DNA of 64,000 nucleotides from Bacilli bacterium (GTDB taxonomy: Bacteria > Bacillota > Bacilli > Paenibacillales > NBRC-103111): positions 23,413 to 87,412 of the forward strand of contig JAQBPR010000104.1 of NCBI GenBank assembly GCA_028287395.1, in the 5' to 3' direction. Position numbers and translations under genes: made by a program. Below, piece by piece: positions 1 to 8,687 of this stretch; position 1 is the first letter of the stretch, and each line of letters starts with the position of its first letter. Below the pieces are notes generated by a model. That model saw nothing but the letters and a program-made list of their open reading frames with translations, did not search any database and was not told the DNA's origin.

Positions 1-1
1 T

Positions 2-556
2 GCTGTATTAGCTAAATCATTATTGAACGATAGCGCAGATATTACAACGATTGATTCGAAATCAGCTTCCTATGGTATGGGAGGGTGGGTTGTTGCAGCA
101 GCAGAAGCGGCAAAGCAAGGGAAAAGCAAAGAAGAGTGTTTAGCACTCATCCAGCGGTTCAGTGAACAATCGCAATTATACTTTTTAGTGGATACCTTAG
201 AATTTATGCAAAAAGGCGGTCGCATTGGTAAAGCCGCTGCTCTTATTGGATCGCTGCTAAAAATTAAACCGATCCTAAGTATAGATAAAGACGGTGAAGC
301 ATATTCGGTGGAAAAGGTAAGAGGGCAAAATGCGGCGGTACTTCGTATAATAGAACTCTTTAAGCAAAAAGAGATAGCTGTACATGAGGTTCGCGTGATG
401 ATTGCGCACTCGAATGTGCTTGAAATGGCAGAACGGTTTGGATTATTGATGCAGGAAAACTTTAAAATACATTCGTTATCTTATACCGTTCTTGGTCCGG
501 TCATTGGAACACATGTTGGTCCCGGTACTGTTGCGGTAATTATGCAGCCGGTGTAA
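2..556 (+). CDS. DegV family fatty-acid-binding protein (C-terminal part, cut by window edge)
   Basis: The reading frame is open from base 2, so the start lies outside the window and 184 C-terminal residues remain. DegV/FakB proteins bind a fatty acid and present it to the kinase FakA for phosphorylation and phospholipid synthesis. The stretch VDTLEFMQKGGRIGKAAA followed by a KPIL-x-ID segment and KVRG is the typical DegV C-terminal lobe. The stop lies one base before the recG ATG, so the two are probably co-transcribed and translationally coupled. In related bacteria a fakA-like gene often lies just upstream of degV and recG. The family call is firm; ligand specificity cannot be read. Confidence 0.88.
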   Translation, partial: AVLAKSLLNDSADITTIDSKSASYGMGGWVVAAAEAAKQGKSKEECLALIQRFSEQSQLYFLVDTLEFMQKGGRIGKAAALIGSLLKIKPILSIDKDGEAYSVEKVRGQNAAVLRIIELFKQKEIAVHEVRVMIAHSNVLEMAERFGLLMQENFKIHSLSYTVLGPVIGTHVGPGTVAVIMQPV

Positions 557-557
557 T

Positions 558-2609
558 ATGGTTGATTTACATCTTATCCCAGTGCAAAATGTGCGTGGAA
601 TTGGGGCGCAAAAAGCAGAAGAACTCCATTCCATAGGCATTCAAACGGTATCGCAGCTTTTGGACTATTTTCCGTTTCGCTATGAGGACTATCGACTTCG
701 TGATTTGACTGAAGTAAAAAACGGCGAAAAAATTACCATTCAAGGCACGATCTATAGTGAACCGCTTTTACAAATGATGGGACGAACTAAGTCGCGGATG
801 ACCTGTAAAGTGGTGGTTGAGCGTTTTTTTGTTACGGCTGTGTGGTTTAATCGTCACTTTCTCAAGGAAAAATTAAAAACAGGACAAGATATTGTATTGA
901 CCGGCAAATGGGACCAAGGAAGACAGCATCTTACCGTTTCTGAATCTGAATTTCCTGGCCAGGGCTATACGCGAACAGGGACCCTGCAGCCTGTATATTC
1001 TTTAGCAGCACCAATGACACAACAATGGCTGCGCAAAACGATGAAACAAGCGTTGACGCAATTTGGTGAAATGATAGCAGAGAATTTACCGCTTGAAATA
1101 ATTGAAAAATATAGATTTTTAACGAGAAGACAAGCCATTGCACTTATTCATCATCCGCTTGACGTTATTGAAGGTCAAAAAGCACGGCTGCGAATCGTTT
1201 ACGAAGAATTCTTCTTTTTCCAGCTGAAGATCCAAGCTTATCGAGCTTTGTCGCGAAGTAAAGCAGACGGTGCGGCACATGCCATTGATTCGCCCGCAAT
1301 GCGAGGATTCGTTCGAGCATTGCCGTTTACGTTGACAAATTCACAGAAAAATGTGATTGGAGAAATTGCGCGTGATTTGCAGCAGCCTTACTGCATGAAC
1401 CGTCTCCTACAAGGAGATGTTGGCTCTGGTAAAACGATTGTTGCAGCGGTTGCGCTTTTCGCTGTCGTCAAGACGGGATGTCAGGGGGCGATTATGGCAC
1501 CCACAGAAATTTTGGCTGAGCAGCACTATCGCTCTTTACAGCGTTTATTTGAGCCGTATGGCATTCGGGTAGGTTTGCTTACAGGAAGCTTAACGGAGCG
1601 GCAGCGTCGCGAGTTCATTGCTTCCATACAGTCTAGTGCCATTGATGTGGTAGTGGGTACACATGCATTGATACAAGAAGATGTATTTTTTCATAAGCTG
1701 GGGATTGTGGTTATTGATGAGCAGCATCGTTTTGGAGTACAGCAACGCAGTGTTTTGCGGCGTAAAGGTTTGCATCCTGACGTTTTAACGATGACAGCTA
1801 CGCCGATTCCACGTACATTAGCGATCACAGCTTACGGTGATATGGATGTATCGACATTGCGTGAACTGCCCAAGGGTCGTAAACCCATCCGCACCTATGC
1901 GGTGAATCACAATATGCTGGAGCGTGTGCTTGGTTTTATTGAACGCGAGGTGCTGCAAAAAAGGCAAGCCTACGTCATCTGTCCGTTAATTGAAGAATCG
2001 GAGAAGTTGGACGTACAAAACGCACTTGATTTACATGCGCAGCTGCAGCAGCACTTTCCTCAATTTCGCGTTGGTTTACTCCATGGTAGACTGTCTTCGT
2101 CAGATAAAGATCAAGCGATGCGAGATTTTAGCGAGAATCGGACTCAGGTGTTGGTTTCTACTACCGTTGTAGAGGTAGGAGTGGATGTGCCCAATGCGAC
2201 AATTATGGTCATTTATGATGCGCACCGTTTTGGTCTTTCTCAGCTGCATCAATTGCGAGGACGTGTTGGTCGCGGAGAGCATCCTTCTTTTTGTGTGCTC
2301 ATTGCAGACCCTAAAAATGAAGTTGGCAAAGAGCGTCTTCGCGTCATGACGGAGACGAACGATGGTTTTGAAATCGCACGACGGGACTTGGAATTAAGAG
2401 GCCCAGGAGATTACTTTGGTACGAAGCAAAGCGGTTTGCCTGATTTTAGACTTGCTGACCTTGTTAGTGATTTTGCGACGTTAGAATTGGCGCGAGATGA
2501 TGTCTCAGATCTACTCTCGCGTGAGGATTTTTGGACTTCCTTGGTTTACCTGCCCTTGCGCGAATATTTACTTCGAGAGCATATTTTTTCTGAAGATTTG
2601 TTAGATTGA
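558..2609 (+). CDS. recG: ATP-dependent DNA helicase RecG
   Basis: RecG remodels stalled replication forks and branch-migrates Holliday junctions. The 683 residues match the usual length. An N-terminal wedge/OB-fold region precedes the helicase core with Walker A GDVGSGKT near residue 287, the DEQH box near 387, TATPIPRT shortly after, and motif VI with LRGRVGRG in the C-terminal half. The C-terminal segment with RDLELRGPGDYFGTKQSG is characteristic of RecG. The ATG follows the degV stop by one base with no strong separate ribosome site, suggesting coupled translation. Nothing looks broken. Confidence 0.97.
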   Translation: MVDLHLIPVQNVRGIGAQKAEELHSIGIQTVSQLLDYFPFRYEDYRLRDLTEVKNGEKITIQGTIYSEPLLQMMGRTKSRMTCKVVVERFFVTAVWFNRHFLKEKLKTGQDIVLTGKWDQGRQHLTVSESEFPGQGYTRTGTLQPVYSLAAPMTQQWLRKTMKQALTQFGEMIAENLPLEIIEKYRFLTRRQAIALIHHPLDVIEGQKARLRIVYEEFFFFQLKIQAYRALSRSKADGAAHAIDSPAMRGFVRALPFTLTNSQKNVIGEIARDLQQPYCMNRLLQGDVGSGKTIVAAVALFAVVKTGCQGAIMAPTEILAEQHYRSLQRLFEPYGIRVGLLTGSLTERQRREFIASIQSSAIDVVVGTHALIQEDVFFHKLGIVVIDEQHRFGVQQRSVLRRKGLHPDVLTMTATPIPRTLAITAYGDMDVSTLRELPKGRKPIRTYAVNHNMLERVLGFIEREVLQKRQAYVICPLIEESEKLDVQNALDLHAQLQQHFPQFRVGLLHGRLSSSDKDQAMRDFSENRTQVLVSTTVVEVGVDVPNATIMVIYDAHRFGLSQLHQLRGRVGRGEHPSFCVLIADPKNEVGKERLRVMTETNDGFEIARRDLELRGPGDYFGTKQSGLPDFRLADLVSDFATLELARDDVSDLLSREDFWTSLVYLPLREYLLREHIFSEDLLD

Positions 2610-2622
2610 TTTCATGATTGAA

Positions 2623-2653
2623 GTATCATGTACAGGCTGCACCTCATATACTA
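2623..2653 (+). promoter_or_regulatory. Possible sporulation promoter (sigma-E/K type -10)
   Basis: CATATACTA at 2645-2653 fits the CATA-N3-TA -10 of sigma-K and resembles the sigma-E -10. The expected -35 (AC, or an ATATT-like box) is not convincing, only ATCAT at about 2625-2629. It lies about 30 bases before a gene of a sporulation family, which is the main reason to list it. Confidence 0.3.
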
Positions 2654-2681
2654 TGTAATGGTTTTTATGGAGGTGTAAAGA

Positions 2682-2969
2682 GTGGACTATGAAAATTACG
2701 GCATTGATCGTGCTTTTGTAGAAAGAGTGAAGTTAAAGCTGAAAAATCCACAAATCAAAATGCGTGTGCAAATGATTTTAAATGGGCTAACCAAAGATGA
2801 CCTGCAGGATCGTCAGAAAATGAACCGCTTACTTGGGAAAATTTCTAAAGTTATGAGTGAAAAGATCTCTGACCGAATGACAGAGAATATACTTAATTTT
2901 GTCATAGCGCAAAAAATAGATCCCAACAACACATTTCATTTAATCAAATTATGGGGAATGTTTCGCTAA
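2682..2969 (+). CDS. SpoVIF-like small sporulation protein (paralogue 1)
   Basis: This 95-residue protein starts at GTG with GGAGGTG six bases upstream. Its C-terminal half (RLLGKISKV, then a helix, then IDPNNTFHLIKLWGM) has the same spacing of hydrophobic residues as the second SpoVIF-like protein at 37019-37300, including a K-x-x-P-x-N-x-x-x-L-x-K-L pattern. I therefore read both as one stage VI sporulation protein F-like family, whose B. subtilis member is a mother-cell coat-stage protein. It is soluble, charged and has no signal peptide. It stands alone between recG and a strong terminator. The family link is by eye; the function is inferred. Confidence 0.6.
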   Translation: MDYENYGIDRAFVERVKLKLKNPQIKMRVQMILNGLTKDDLQDRQKMNRLLGKISKVMSEKISDRMTENILNFVIAQKIDPNNTFHLIKLWGMFR

Positions 2970-2991
2970 AACGTCCGAAAGGGCGTTTTTT
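2970..2991 (+). terminator. Rho-independent terminator
   Basis: A 7-bp stem AACGTCC/GGGCGTT with a GAAA tetraloop is followed by a T run. It begins directly after the SpoVIF-like stop codon. Confidence 0.85.
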
Positions 2992-3110
2992 CTTGTGAAA
3001 TTAGATCCCGTAGTTGAGAGTTGTTCTACATAGTGTGCTTCCTTTTGGGGCATGATATGCCTGTTGAAACATCTTTGTTAACTCAAAATGTTCTTAAAAG
3101 GAGGATTTAG

Positions 3111-3608
3111 ATGACAGAGCATCCCATTCAAGGCCTAATGAAAACTGCTATGGAAAATATTAAAGAAATGGTCGATGTAAACACTATTGTCGGTGATCCA
3201 GTTGAGACTCCGGATGGCAGTGTGATTTTACCCATATCCAAGGTAGGATTTGGATTTGCTGCTGGAGGCAGTGAGTTTCTTGGTGAAGCGGAACAAGATC
3301 CATCAAGTAAAAACGATGCGAAAAATGCCATGGTTTCATTGCCATTTGGCGGCGGGAGTGGCGGAGGTGTATCGATTACACCGATTGCCTTTTTGGTAGT
3401 CAATTCTCAAGGAGTTAAAGTGGTTCCATTAGATAATCAAACGCATCTATATGAGCGTTTAATTGATTCCGCTCCGCAAGTATTCGATAAAATACAAAGC
3501 TTACTAAAGGGCGGTAAAGGGAATATGTCAACTGGCATGTCTGGGAATACTGCGGTTTCCGGCACTGGTATGCCCAATACTATGGCAGCACCGAACACGA
3601 ACGTCTAA
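3111..3608 (+). CDS. gerW: GerW/YtfJ family sporulation protein
   Basis: YtfJ/GerW is a forespore protein needed for full spore germination, particularly with L-alanine. The 165 residues show the family core: HPIQGLMKTAMENIKEMVD at the N-terminus, TIVGDPVETPDGS, PISKVGFGFAAGGSEF, then a glycine-rich GGGSGGGVSITPIAFLVV segment. The C-terminus is a low-complexity Met/Gly/Asn tail. An AAAGGAGGA ribosome site precedes the ATG. It appears monocistronic, with terminators on both sides. There is no membrane segment. The family call is strong. Confidence 0.92.
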   Translation: MTEHPIQGLMKTAMENIKEMVDVNTIVGDPVETPDGSVILPISKVGFGFAAGGSEFLGEAEQDPSSKNDAKNAMVSLPFGGGSGGGVSITPIAFLVVNSQGVKVVPLDNQTHLYERLIDSAPQVFDKIQSLLKGGKGNMSTGMSGNTAVSGTGMPNTMAAPNTNV

Positions 3609-3625
3609 TGTATTAAACCTCAGGG

Positions 3626-3669
3626 GATGTTCTTTAAGTAGTTAATCTACTTTAAGGACATCTTTTTTT
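3626..3669 (+). terminator. Rho-independent terminator after gerW
   Basis: A long imperfect stem from GATGT (3626) to ACATC (3662) with a TTAAT loop is followed by seven Ts. Confidence 0.85.
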
Positions 3670-3732
3670 CATTGCTCTTTTTGATCGTATCTTTTATAGT
3701 AAAGTTAATTATATCAACGGGTGAGGTTATAT

Positions 3733-4818
3733 ATGCGGTTATTACCAACTAAGCAATGCCAAACGGGAATGCGTTTGGGAAAGGTAATTTATAATGAAGA
3801 TGGCATTATTCTTTTAGGAGTGAATGTTGCCTTAACGGATCCTTTAATTAATCGGCTTGTGCAATTAGGAATTGATTATCTTTATATTCAAGATCCGAAT
3901 ACGGATGATGTTATAATTGAATCACCACTTTCTGATCAAACGCGGTTTAAGGCCATTACTGAGATTCGCAATAATTTCCGTTCCCTAATGGAGCAATCGT
4001 CAAGTAAACAAGTTTTTAAAAATCCGACTTTAGGCAAGTCATTTAACAATGTACTTCACATGATCATTGATGATCTAAACGAGCATCCAGACGCGCTGAT
4101 TATGCTAACGGATATCCATGTCATGAAGAATTACCTGTATAATCATTCTTTAAATGTTGCCGTGGTTGTCTTATCTTTGGGGATTACACATGGTTATTCG
4201 CGCAAGGATTTATTTACACTAGGTCTAGGAGCCATTTTGCATGATATCGGAAAAACGAAGATTAACGCTGAACTGTTAACTAAAAATCGGGTTTTTACGC
4301 CTGATGAGTACAATGAGATGCAAAAGCATACCACATTAGGCTACCAAATTTTAAAAGAGGAAGCCAATATCCCGCTTCTATCAGCGCACTGTGCATTTCA
4401 GCATCATGAACGGGTGAACGGAACGGGTTATCCAAGGGGAATAAAAGGGGATGAAATTCACGAATTTGCCAAATGGATTGCGATTGCCGACAGTTACGAC
4501 GCAATGACTAATCATCGTCCTTACCGCGCTGCTATGCTTCCGCATGAAGCGATGGAGGTATTATATGGCTGTTCAGGCACACTTTATGATCGTAAAATGG
4601 TAGCGATGTTCCGTGATAATGTAGCGATTTATCCACTAGGATTAACGGTCAAGTTGAACACAGGTGAAAAAGGTGTTGTGACAAAAATCAATCCAAACTA
4701 TCCGCAGCGCCCGATTATTCGTGTCTTTGCCAATGCAGACGGTGATAAGAGCGAGCCCTATGAAATTGATTTGTCACAAAAATTAATGCTGATGATTGAG
4801 CAAGTAAATACGCAATAG
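3733..4818 (+). CDS. HD-GYP domain protein, probable c-di-GMP phosphodiesterase
   Basis: HD-GYP enzymes hydrolyse cyclic di-GMP and so favour motility over biofilm growth. The protein has about 361 residues, with an N-terminal region of about 100 residues lacking membrane segments. The metal-binding HD is seen in LHDIGKTK (H170, D171) and the HHE...GYP signature in HHERVNGTGYPRG (H224 onward). A further C-terminal region follows the HD domain. The first in-frame GTG (3721) lies in the ribosome site GGGTGAGG, so the ATG at 3733 is preferred. The gene stands alone. A c-di-GMP-binding PilZ protein is encoded at 28493-29146, so the window holds both an eraser and a receptor. Activity is inferred from intact motifs. 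Confidence 0.88.
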   Translation: MRLLPTKQCQTGMRLGKVIYNEDGIILLGVNVALTDPLINRLVQLGIDYLYIQDPNTDDVIIESPLSDQTRFKAITEIRNNFRSLMEQSSSKQVFKNPTLGKSFNNVLHMIIDDLNEHPDALIMLTDIHVMKNYLYNHSLNVAVVVLSLGITHGYSRKDLFTLGLGAILHDIGKTKINAELLTKNRVFTPDEYNEMQKHTTLGYQILKEEANIPLLSAHCAFQHHERVNGTGYPRGIKGDEIHEFAKWIAIADSYDAMTNHRPYRAAMLPHEAMEVLYGCSGTLYDRKMVAMFRDNVAIYPLGLTVKLNTGEKGVVTKINPNYPQRPIIRVFANADGDKSEPYEIDLSQKLMLMIEQVNTQ

Positions 4819-4980
4819 TAAAGCACATTCATTACGCAACATAGCTATACTTTTTGAACACACTATAAGTAACATTTTTGCCTTCATAATAGAAGTCAGC
4901 TCTTTAATAGGACATGTTCTGAATTGGAAAAGCATATACATGTACAAACATGTGCTTTAACAAGCGTTCGGAGGGTACCT

Positions 4981-6081
4981 ATGAAAAGGGCTTTTTTGTT
5001 GTTCAGTTGTTTGCTTATAAGCAGCTTTAGCTTTCTTGCATTTTCATACAACGTTGACGCCGATTCTGGAGTCGTTAAAACGCATGCGGAAGCTGCCGCT
5101 TTAATTGATGTGACTTCAGGCAAAATATTATACAGCTATCAAGGTGATAAGCAAATGAGAATTGCCAGTTTAACCAAAATTATGACAGCTATCGTTGCGA
5201 TTGAGGCGGGGAAGCTAACGGATCAGGTTAAAGTAAGTAAAAATGCCGCAGGAAAAGAAGGTTCCTCGATTTATTTGAAGCAAAATGAACAAATGAGCTT
5301 AAATAATATGCTTTATGGATTAATGCTGCGCTCCGGCAACGATGCGGCAACAGCTATTGCCGAGCACGTTGGTGGTTCTCTGGATGGCTTTATTTACTTA
5401 ATGAATGAAAAAGCGCAAATGCTTGGGATGGATCATTCTCATTTTATGAACCCTCACGGCTTGGATGGTAAAGAGCATTATTCCACTGCCCGCGATATGG
5501 CGGTTTTATCAGCCTATGCGCTGCGCAATGCTGTGTTTCGAGAAATTGTCAAAACTAAAATTAAAAAAGTTCCCAATCCGAATGAAGCTTGGAGCTATGT
5601 GTGGCCCAATAAAAATAAAATGCTTTCACTTTATCCAAACTCGGATGGGGTGAAAACAGGCTATACGAAATTGGCCAATCGGTGTCTGGTTTCTTCGGCT
5701 ACACGCGGGGGTCAACAGCTGGCAGTAGTAACCTTAAACGATTCGGATGATTGGGCGGATCATAGTAAATTATTAGATTATGGATTTAAGCATTTTCCGC
5801 TTAAGCAATTGGTTGATAAAGGAGAGCGAATGCCGAATGGCATGCTGACAAGCAAGTCTTTTTCCTATCCGCTTACTGCGGAAGAAAGTCAAAAGCTAAC
5901 TAAACAAGTAAAGCTCGAAAATGATCATTCGTTATCTTTTCGCTTAAAAATTTTGGGGCAATTAACTTTTTATATCGAGGGTCAAGAAATTGGTAAGGTT
6001 CCTCTGGTTGCGGAAAATTCAATACAAACGGGTTTTATACAGCATCTCCATTCCTTCATTTACGCTTTATTTGTCATTTGA
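4981..6081 (+). CDS. dacB: D-alanyl-D-alanine carboxypeptidase (DacB-like penicillin-binding protein)
   Basis: This low-molecular-weight penicillin-binding protein removes the terminal D-Ala from peptidoglycan stem peptides; the DacB form controls cross-linking of the spore cortex. Of 366 residues, the first 25 or so form a signal peptide. The serine motif is SLTK (S63, K66), followed by SGN in LRSGNDAAT and KTG in GVKTGYTK, all intact. A C-terminal domain ends in a hydrophobic tail. The ATG at 4981 is chosen because GGAGGG precedes it; an upstream in-frame ATG at 4924 has no ribosome site. It is followed closely by spmA and spmB, the B. subtilis dacB-spmA-spmB arrangement, which supports the sporulation role over vegetative DacA or DacF. 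Confidence 0.87.
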   Translation: MKRAFLLFSCLLISSFSFLAFSYNVDADSGVVKTHAEAAALIDVTSGKILYSYQGDKQMRIASLTKIMTAIVAIEAGKLTDQVKVSKNAAGKEGSSIYLKQNEQMSLNNMLYGLMLRSGNDAATAIAEHVGGSLDGFIYLMNEKAQMLGMDHSHFMNPHGLDGKEHYSTARDMAVLSAYALRNAVFREIVKTKIKKVPNPNEAWSYVWPNKNKMLSLYPNSDGVKTGYTKLANRCLVSSATRGGQQLAVVTLNDSDDWADHSKLLDYGFKHFPLKQLVDKGERMPNGMLTSKSFSYPLTAEESQKLTKQVKLENDHSLSFRLKILGQLTFYIEGQEIGKVPLVAENSIQTGFIQHLHSFIYALFVI

Positions 6082-6107
6082 AAATTTCGATTTAGGAGCT
6101 GGATATA

Positions 6108-6698
6108 ATGGTCAACTTGATTTGGTTGTTTTTAATCGTAGTCGGTTTTATTGTAGCTGCCATTCAGGGGCGGATTGAACTTGTCACAGAGGCGGTATTC
6201 GATGGCGCGAAAACAGGGGTTGCCGTTTGTTTCGGATTGATCAGCATTCTTGTTTTTTGGTTAGGCATTATGCGGATTGCCGAAGATGCGGGATTATTAA
6301 GCAAATTAGCCGTTTTATTGCGTCCTCTGGTTCGTTTTCTTTTTCCCAGTGTCCCTGCCAATCATCCAGCGATTGGATACATCATGTCGAATATGAGTGC
6401 CAATATTCTTGGATTAGGCAATGCGGCTACACCTATGGGTATTCGCGCCATGCAGGAGCTGCAGAAACTCAATTCAGATAAAGATATTGCAAGTCCTGCC
6501 ATGTGTACTTTATTAGCTTTAAACACATCCAGCATTACGCTAATTCCAACCACGCTTATTGCCATTCGGATGAACTATCATTCGCTCAATCCTGCAGAAA
6601 TCGTGGGAACAACACTAATCGCAACTATTATCTCCACGGCAGCAGCGATTTTCGTAGATAAATGGTATCGAAGCAAATACGAAAAAAATCTGCGTTAG
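6108..6698 (+). CDS. spmA: Spore maturation protein A
   Basis: SpmA is an integral membrane protein needed, with SpmB, for normal spore core dehydration. The 196 residues contain several membrane segments and the nucleoside-transporter gate-like motif NILGLGNAATPMGIRAM, with NTSSITLIPTT downstream. The ATG is preceded by AGGAGC. It lies 26 bases after dacB and 19 bases before spmB, so the three genes probably form one operon. Sigma-E control is known for this operon in B. subtilis, but I could not identify a convincing sigma-E promoter upstream of dacB. Confidence 0.95.
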   Translation: MVNLIWLFLIVVGFIVAAIQGRIELVTEAVFDGAKTGVAVCFGLISILVFWLGIMRIAEDAGLLSKLAVLLRPLVRFLFPSVPANHPAIGYIMSNMSANILGLGNAATPMGIRAMQELQKLNSDKDIASPAMCTLLALNTSSITLIPTTLIAIRMNYHSLNPAEIVGTTLIATIISTAAAIFVDKWYRSKYEKNLR

Positions 6699-6717
6699 AA
6701 AGGAGTAGAGCCATCCT

Positions 6718-7251
6718 GTGTACACTTTCGTTTCCACACTTTCTACGTGGGCCATTCCTCTGATGATTGTCTTTATTCCGCTTTATGCGGCTTATAAAAA
6801 AGTACCCACCTACGAATCCTTTGTTGAGGGAGCCAAAGACGGCTTTCAAACGGCGATTACGATTATGCCGCATCTTGTGGGGATGATGGTAGCCATTACC
6901 GTTTTTCGTGCTTCTGGAGCGATGGATTTGCTTGTTGGGTGGATGCACCCGGTACTTGAACACTTTGGAATACCTGGAGAAGTCTTGCCATTAGCCTTTC
7001 TAAGACCGATAACTGGCGCAGGATCTTTAGCTTTTACCGCAGATTTAATCAAACAATTCGGGCCCGATTCGCTGATAGGGAGAATCGCATCAACGATTCA
7101 AGGCAGTACAGATACAACCTTATATGTACTTACGGTCTACTTCGGTGCTGTTGGGATACGAAAAGCGATGTATGCGTTAAAAGTAGGCCTGATCTCCGAT
7201 GCCATCGGCTTTTTTGCTTCGGTTGCGATATGTTATTGGGTGTTTGCATAA
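6718..7251 (+). CDS. spmB: Spore maturation protein B
   Basis: SpmB is the membrane partner of SpmA in spore core dehydration. The 177 residues match the B. subtilis length. It has hydrophobic helices and the conserved FLRPITGAGS motif, with GSTDTTLYVLTVYFG near the C-terminus. The start is GTG at 6718, with AAAGGAG about ten bases upstream; no ATG fits the family N-terminus. It is the third gene of the dacB-spmA-spmB unit. Confidence 0.95.
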   Translation: MYTFVSTLSTWAIPLMIVFIPLYAAYKKVPTYESFVEGAKDGFQTAITIMPHLVGMMVAITVFRASGAMDLLVGWMHPVLEHFGIPGEVLPLAFLRPITGAGSLAFTADLIKQFGPDSLIGRIASTIQGSTDTTLYVLTVYFGAVGIRKAMYALKVGLISDAIGFFASVAICYWVFA

Positions 7252-7308
7252 CCTAACTTGTGATTTCCGAGCCAAATCGGTATCATATGGTTAGAGGTGA
7301 AGTAATTA

Positions 7309-8061
7309 ATGGAAATGGAAAGATTACAGAAGGTTTTGGCGAATGCAGGTGTTGCTTCGCGAAGAAAATGCGAAGAAATTATCGTTGCAGGCCGTGTTGA
7401 AGTAAATGATGAAAAAGTGACCACGCTCGGAGTGAAAGTCGATCCGGTCAACGATATTATCAAGGTGGATGGCCGTGAAATTAACCGCCAAAATAAAATT
7501 TATTTATTAATGAATAAGCCAAAAGGGGTTATTACCAGCGCTGCAGATCCGGAAGGGCGTAAGGTCGTAACGGATTTAATTCACGGGATTAAAGAAAGAT
7601 TATATCCAGTCGGACGGTTGGATTACGATACGGAAGGCTTGCTATTGTTGACGAATGATGGCGATTTAGCACATCTGCTTACACATCCGAAGCATCATGT
7701 TCCGAAAACATATCATGCAACAGTTAAAGGGGTTCCGCACGGAACAATATTGGAAAAATTGAAAAATGGTGTCCAGCTTGATGATGGGATTACAGCCCCA
7801 GCAGAGGTGGACTATTTTGATGTAAATCCAATAAAAAATGAATCGACCATTACCATTACGATTTATGAAGGCCGCAATCGCCAAGTACGCCGAATGTTTG
7901 AAGCGGTTCAATTTCCCGTGATTCGATTAAAGCGTATTATGTTTGGACCACTTTTTTTAACTGGCGTGCCTCGAGGCAAATATCGTTACTTAACCCCAAA
8001 GGAAGTCCAAAGCCTTATAGATTCTGCTTCCCAGTCACACAATGTTCGAAATAAGTCATAA
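7309..8061 (+). CDS. rluB: Ribosomal large subunit pseudouridine synthase B
   Basis: RluB converts a uridine in helix 89 of 23S rRNA to pseudouridine. The 250 residues begin with an S4 RNA-binding domain (RLQKVLANAGVASRRKCEE) followed by the RsuA-type catalytic domain, where GRLDYDTEGLLLLTNDG carries the catalytic aspartate and NRQVRRMFEA is the C-terminal signature. AGAGGTGA lies eight bases before the ATG. The same gene (ypuL) sits between spmB/ypuI and resA in B. subtilis, so the order is conserved. Confidence 0.94.
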   Translation: MEMERLQKVLANAGVASRRKCEEIIVAGRVEVNDEKVTTLGVKVDPVNDIIKVDGREINRQNKIYLLMNKPKGVITSAADPEGRKVVTDLIHGIKERLYPVGRLDYDTEGLLLLTNDGDLAHLLTHPKHHVPKTYHATVKGVPHGTILEKLKNGVQLDDGITAPAEVDYFDVNPIKNESTITITIYEGRNRQVRRMFEAVQFPVIRLKRIMFGPLFLTGVPRGKYRYLTPKEVQSLIDSASQSHNVRNKS

Positions 8062-8125
8062 AAGAATACGCTAAAGTTCGTTATAATAAGGTTAGCAAAA
8101 TTAAGGTTACGCGAAGGTGAAAATA

Positions 8126-8650
8126 GTGGGGAAAAATAAAAAGTGGCTGCAAATCATCATACTTTCCATCGTGGTCATCATTGGTGGTCTGACAATTTAC
8201 AACAATTTGTTTAGCGATCATCAGATCCCTGTTGTAGGGGACAAAGCGCCCAATTTCAAACTGTTAGGTTTGGATGGAAACGTACATCAGCTTTCCGATT
8301 ATAAAGGAAAAGTTGTCATTGTGAATTTTTGGGGAACCTATTGTAAATATTGCAAACTTGAAATGCCGGCCATACAGAAGCAATATGAGCAATGGAAGGA
8401 TTCGAATGTTGTTGTGCTTGGCGTGAATATGGGCGAAAGTCAAATAACAGCAAAAGCATATGTGGATCAAGTTAAGGTGACATTCCCTATCCTTTTGGAC
8501 GAAAATTTTGAAATTCGCAAAACCTACGGTGTAATCCAATATCCGACTACATTTTTTGTTAATCCACAAGGGAAAATAGCAAAAATAAACGTTGCCGGAA
8601 TGGATGAAAACTATTTGCAGCAAGCTATATCCTCTGTGCTTGGAAAGTAG
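8126..8650 (+). CDS. resA: Thiol-disulfide oxidoreductase ResA
   Basis: ResA is a membrane-anchored thioredoxin-like protein that reduces apocytochrome c cysteines before haem attachment. About 174 residues: one N-terminal membrane helix, then a TlpA-like thioredoxin fold with VNFWGTYCKYC as the active site and a cis-proline segment in YGVIQYPTTFFV. The CKYC pair differs from the CEPC that I recall for B. subtilis ResA, which may shift its redox potential. GTG at 8126 is preferred because GAAGGTGA lies six bases upstream; an in-frame GTG at 8117 lies inside that site and is the alternative. It starts the resABCDE series. Confidence 0.92.
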   Translation: MGKNKKWLQIIILSIVVIIGGLTIYNNLFSDHQIPVVGDKAPNFKLLGLDGNVHQLSDYKGKVVIVNFWGTYCKYCKLEMPAIQKQYEQWKDSNVVVLGVNMGESQITAKAYVDQVKVTFPILLDENFEIRKTYGVIQYPTTFFVNPQGKIAKINVAGMDENYLQQAISSVLGK

Positions 8651-8687
8651 AAGATACCATTTGCTTATGATTTAGGAGGTCTCACAA

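Noticed and set aside
4862..4892. Sigma-E promoter for dacB
   Set aside because: CATAATAG fits only partly and the spacing to the upstream ATA box is about 16, not 14.
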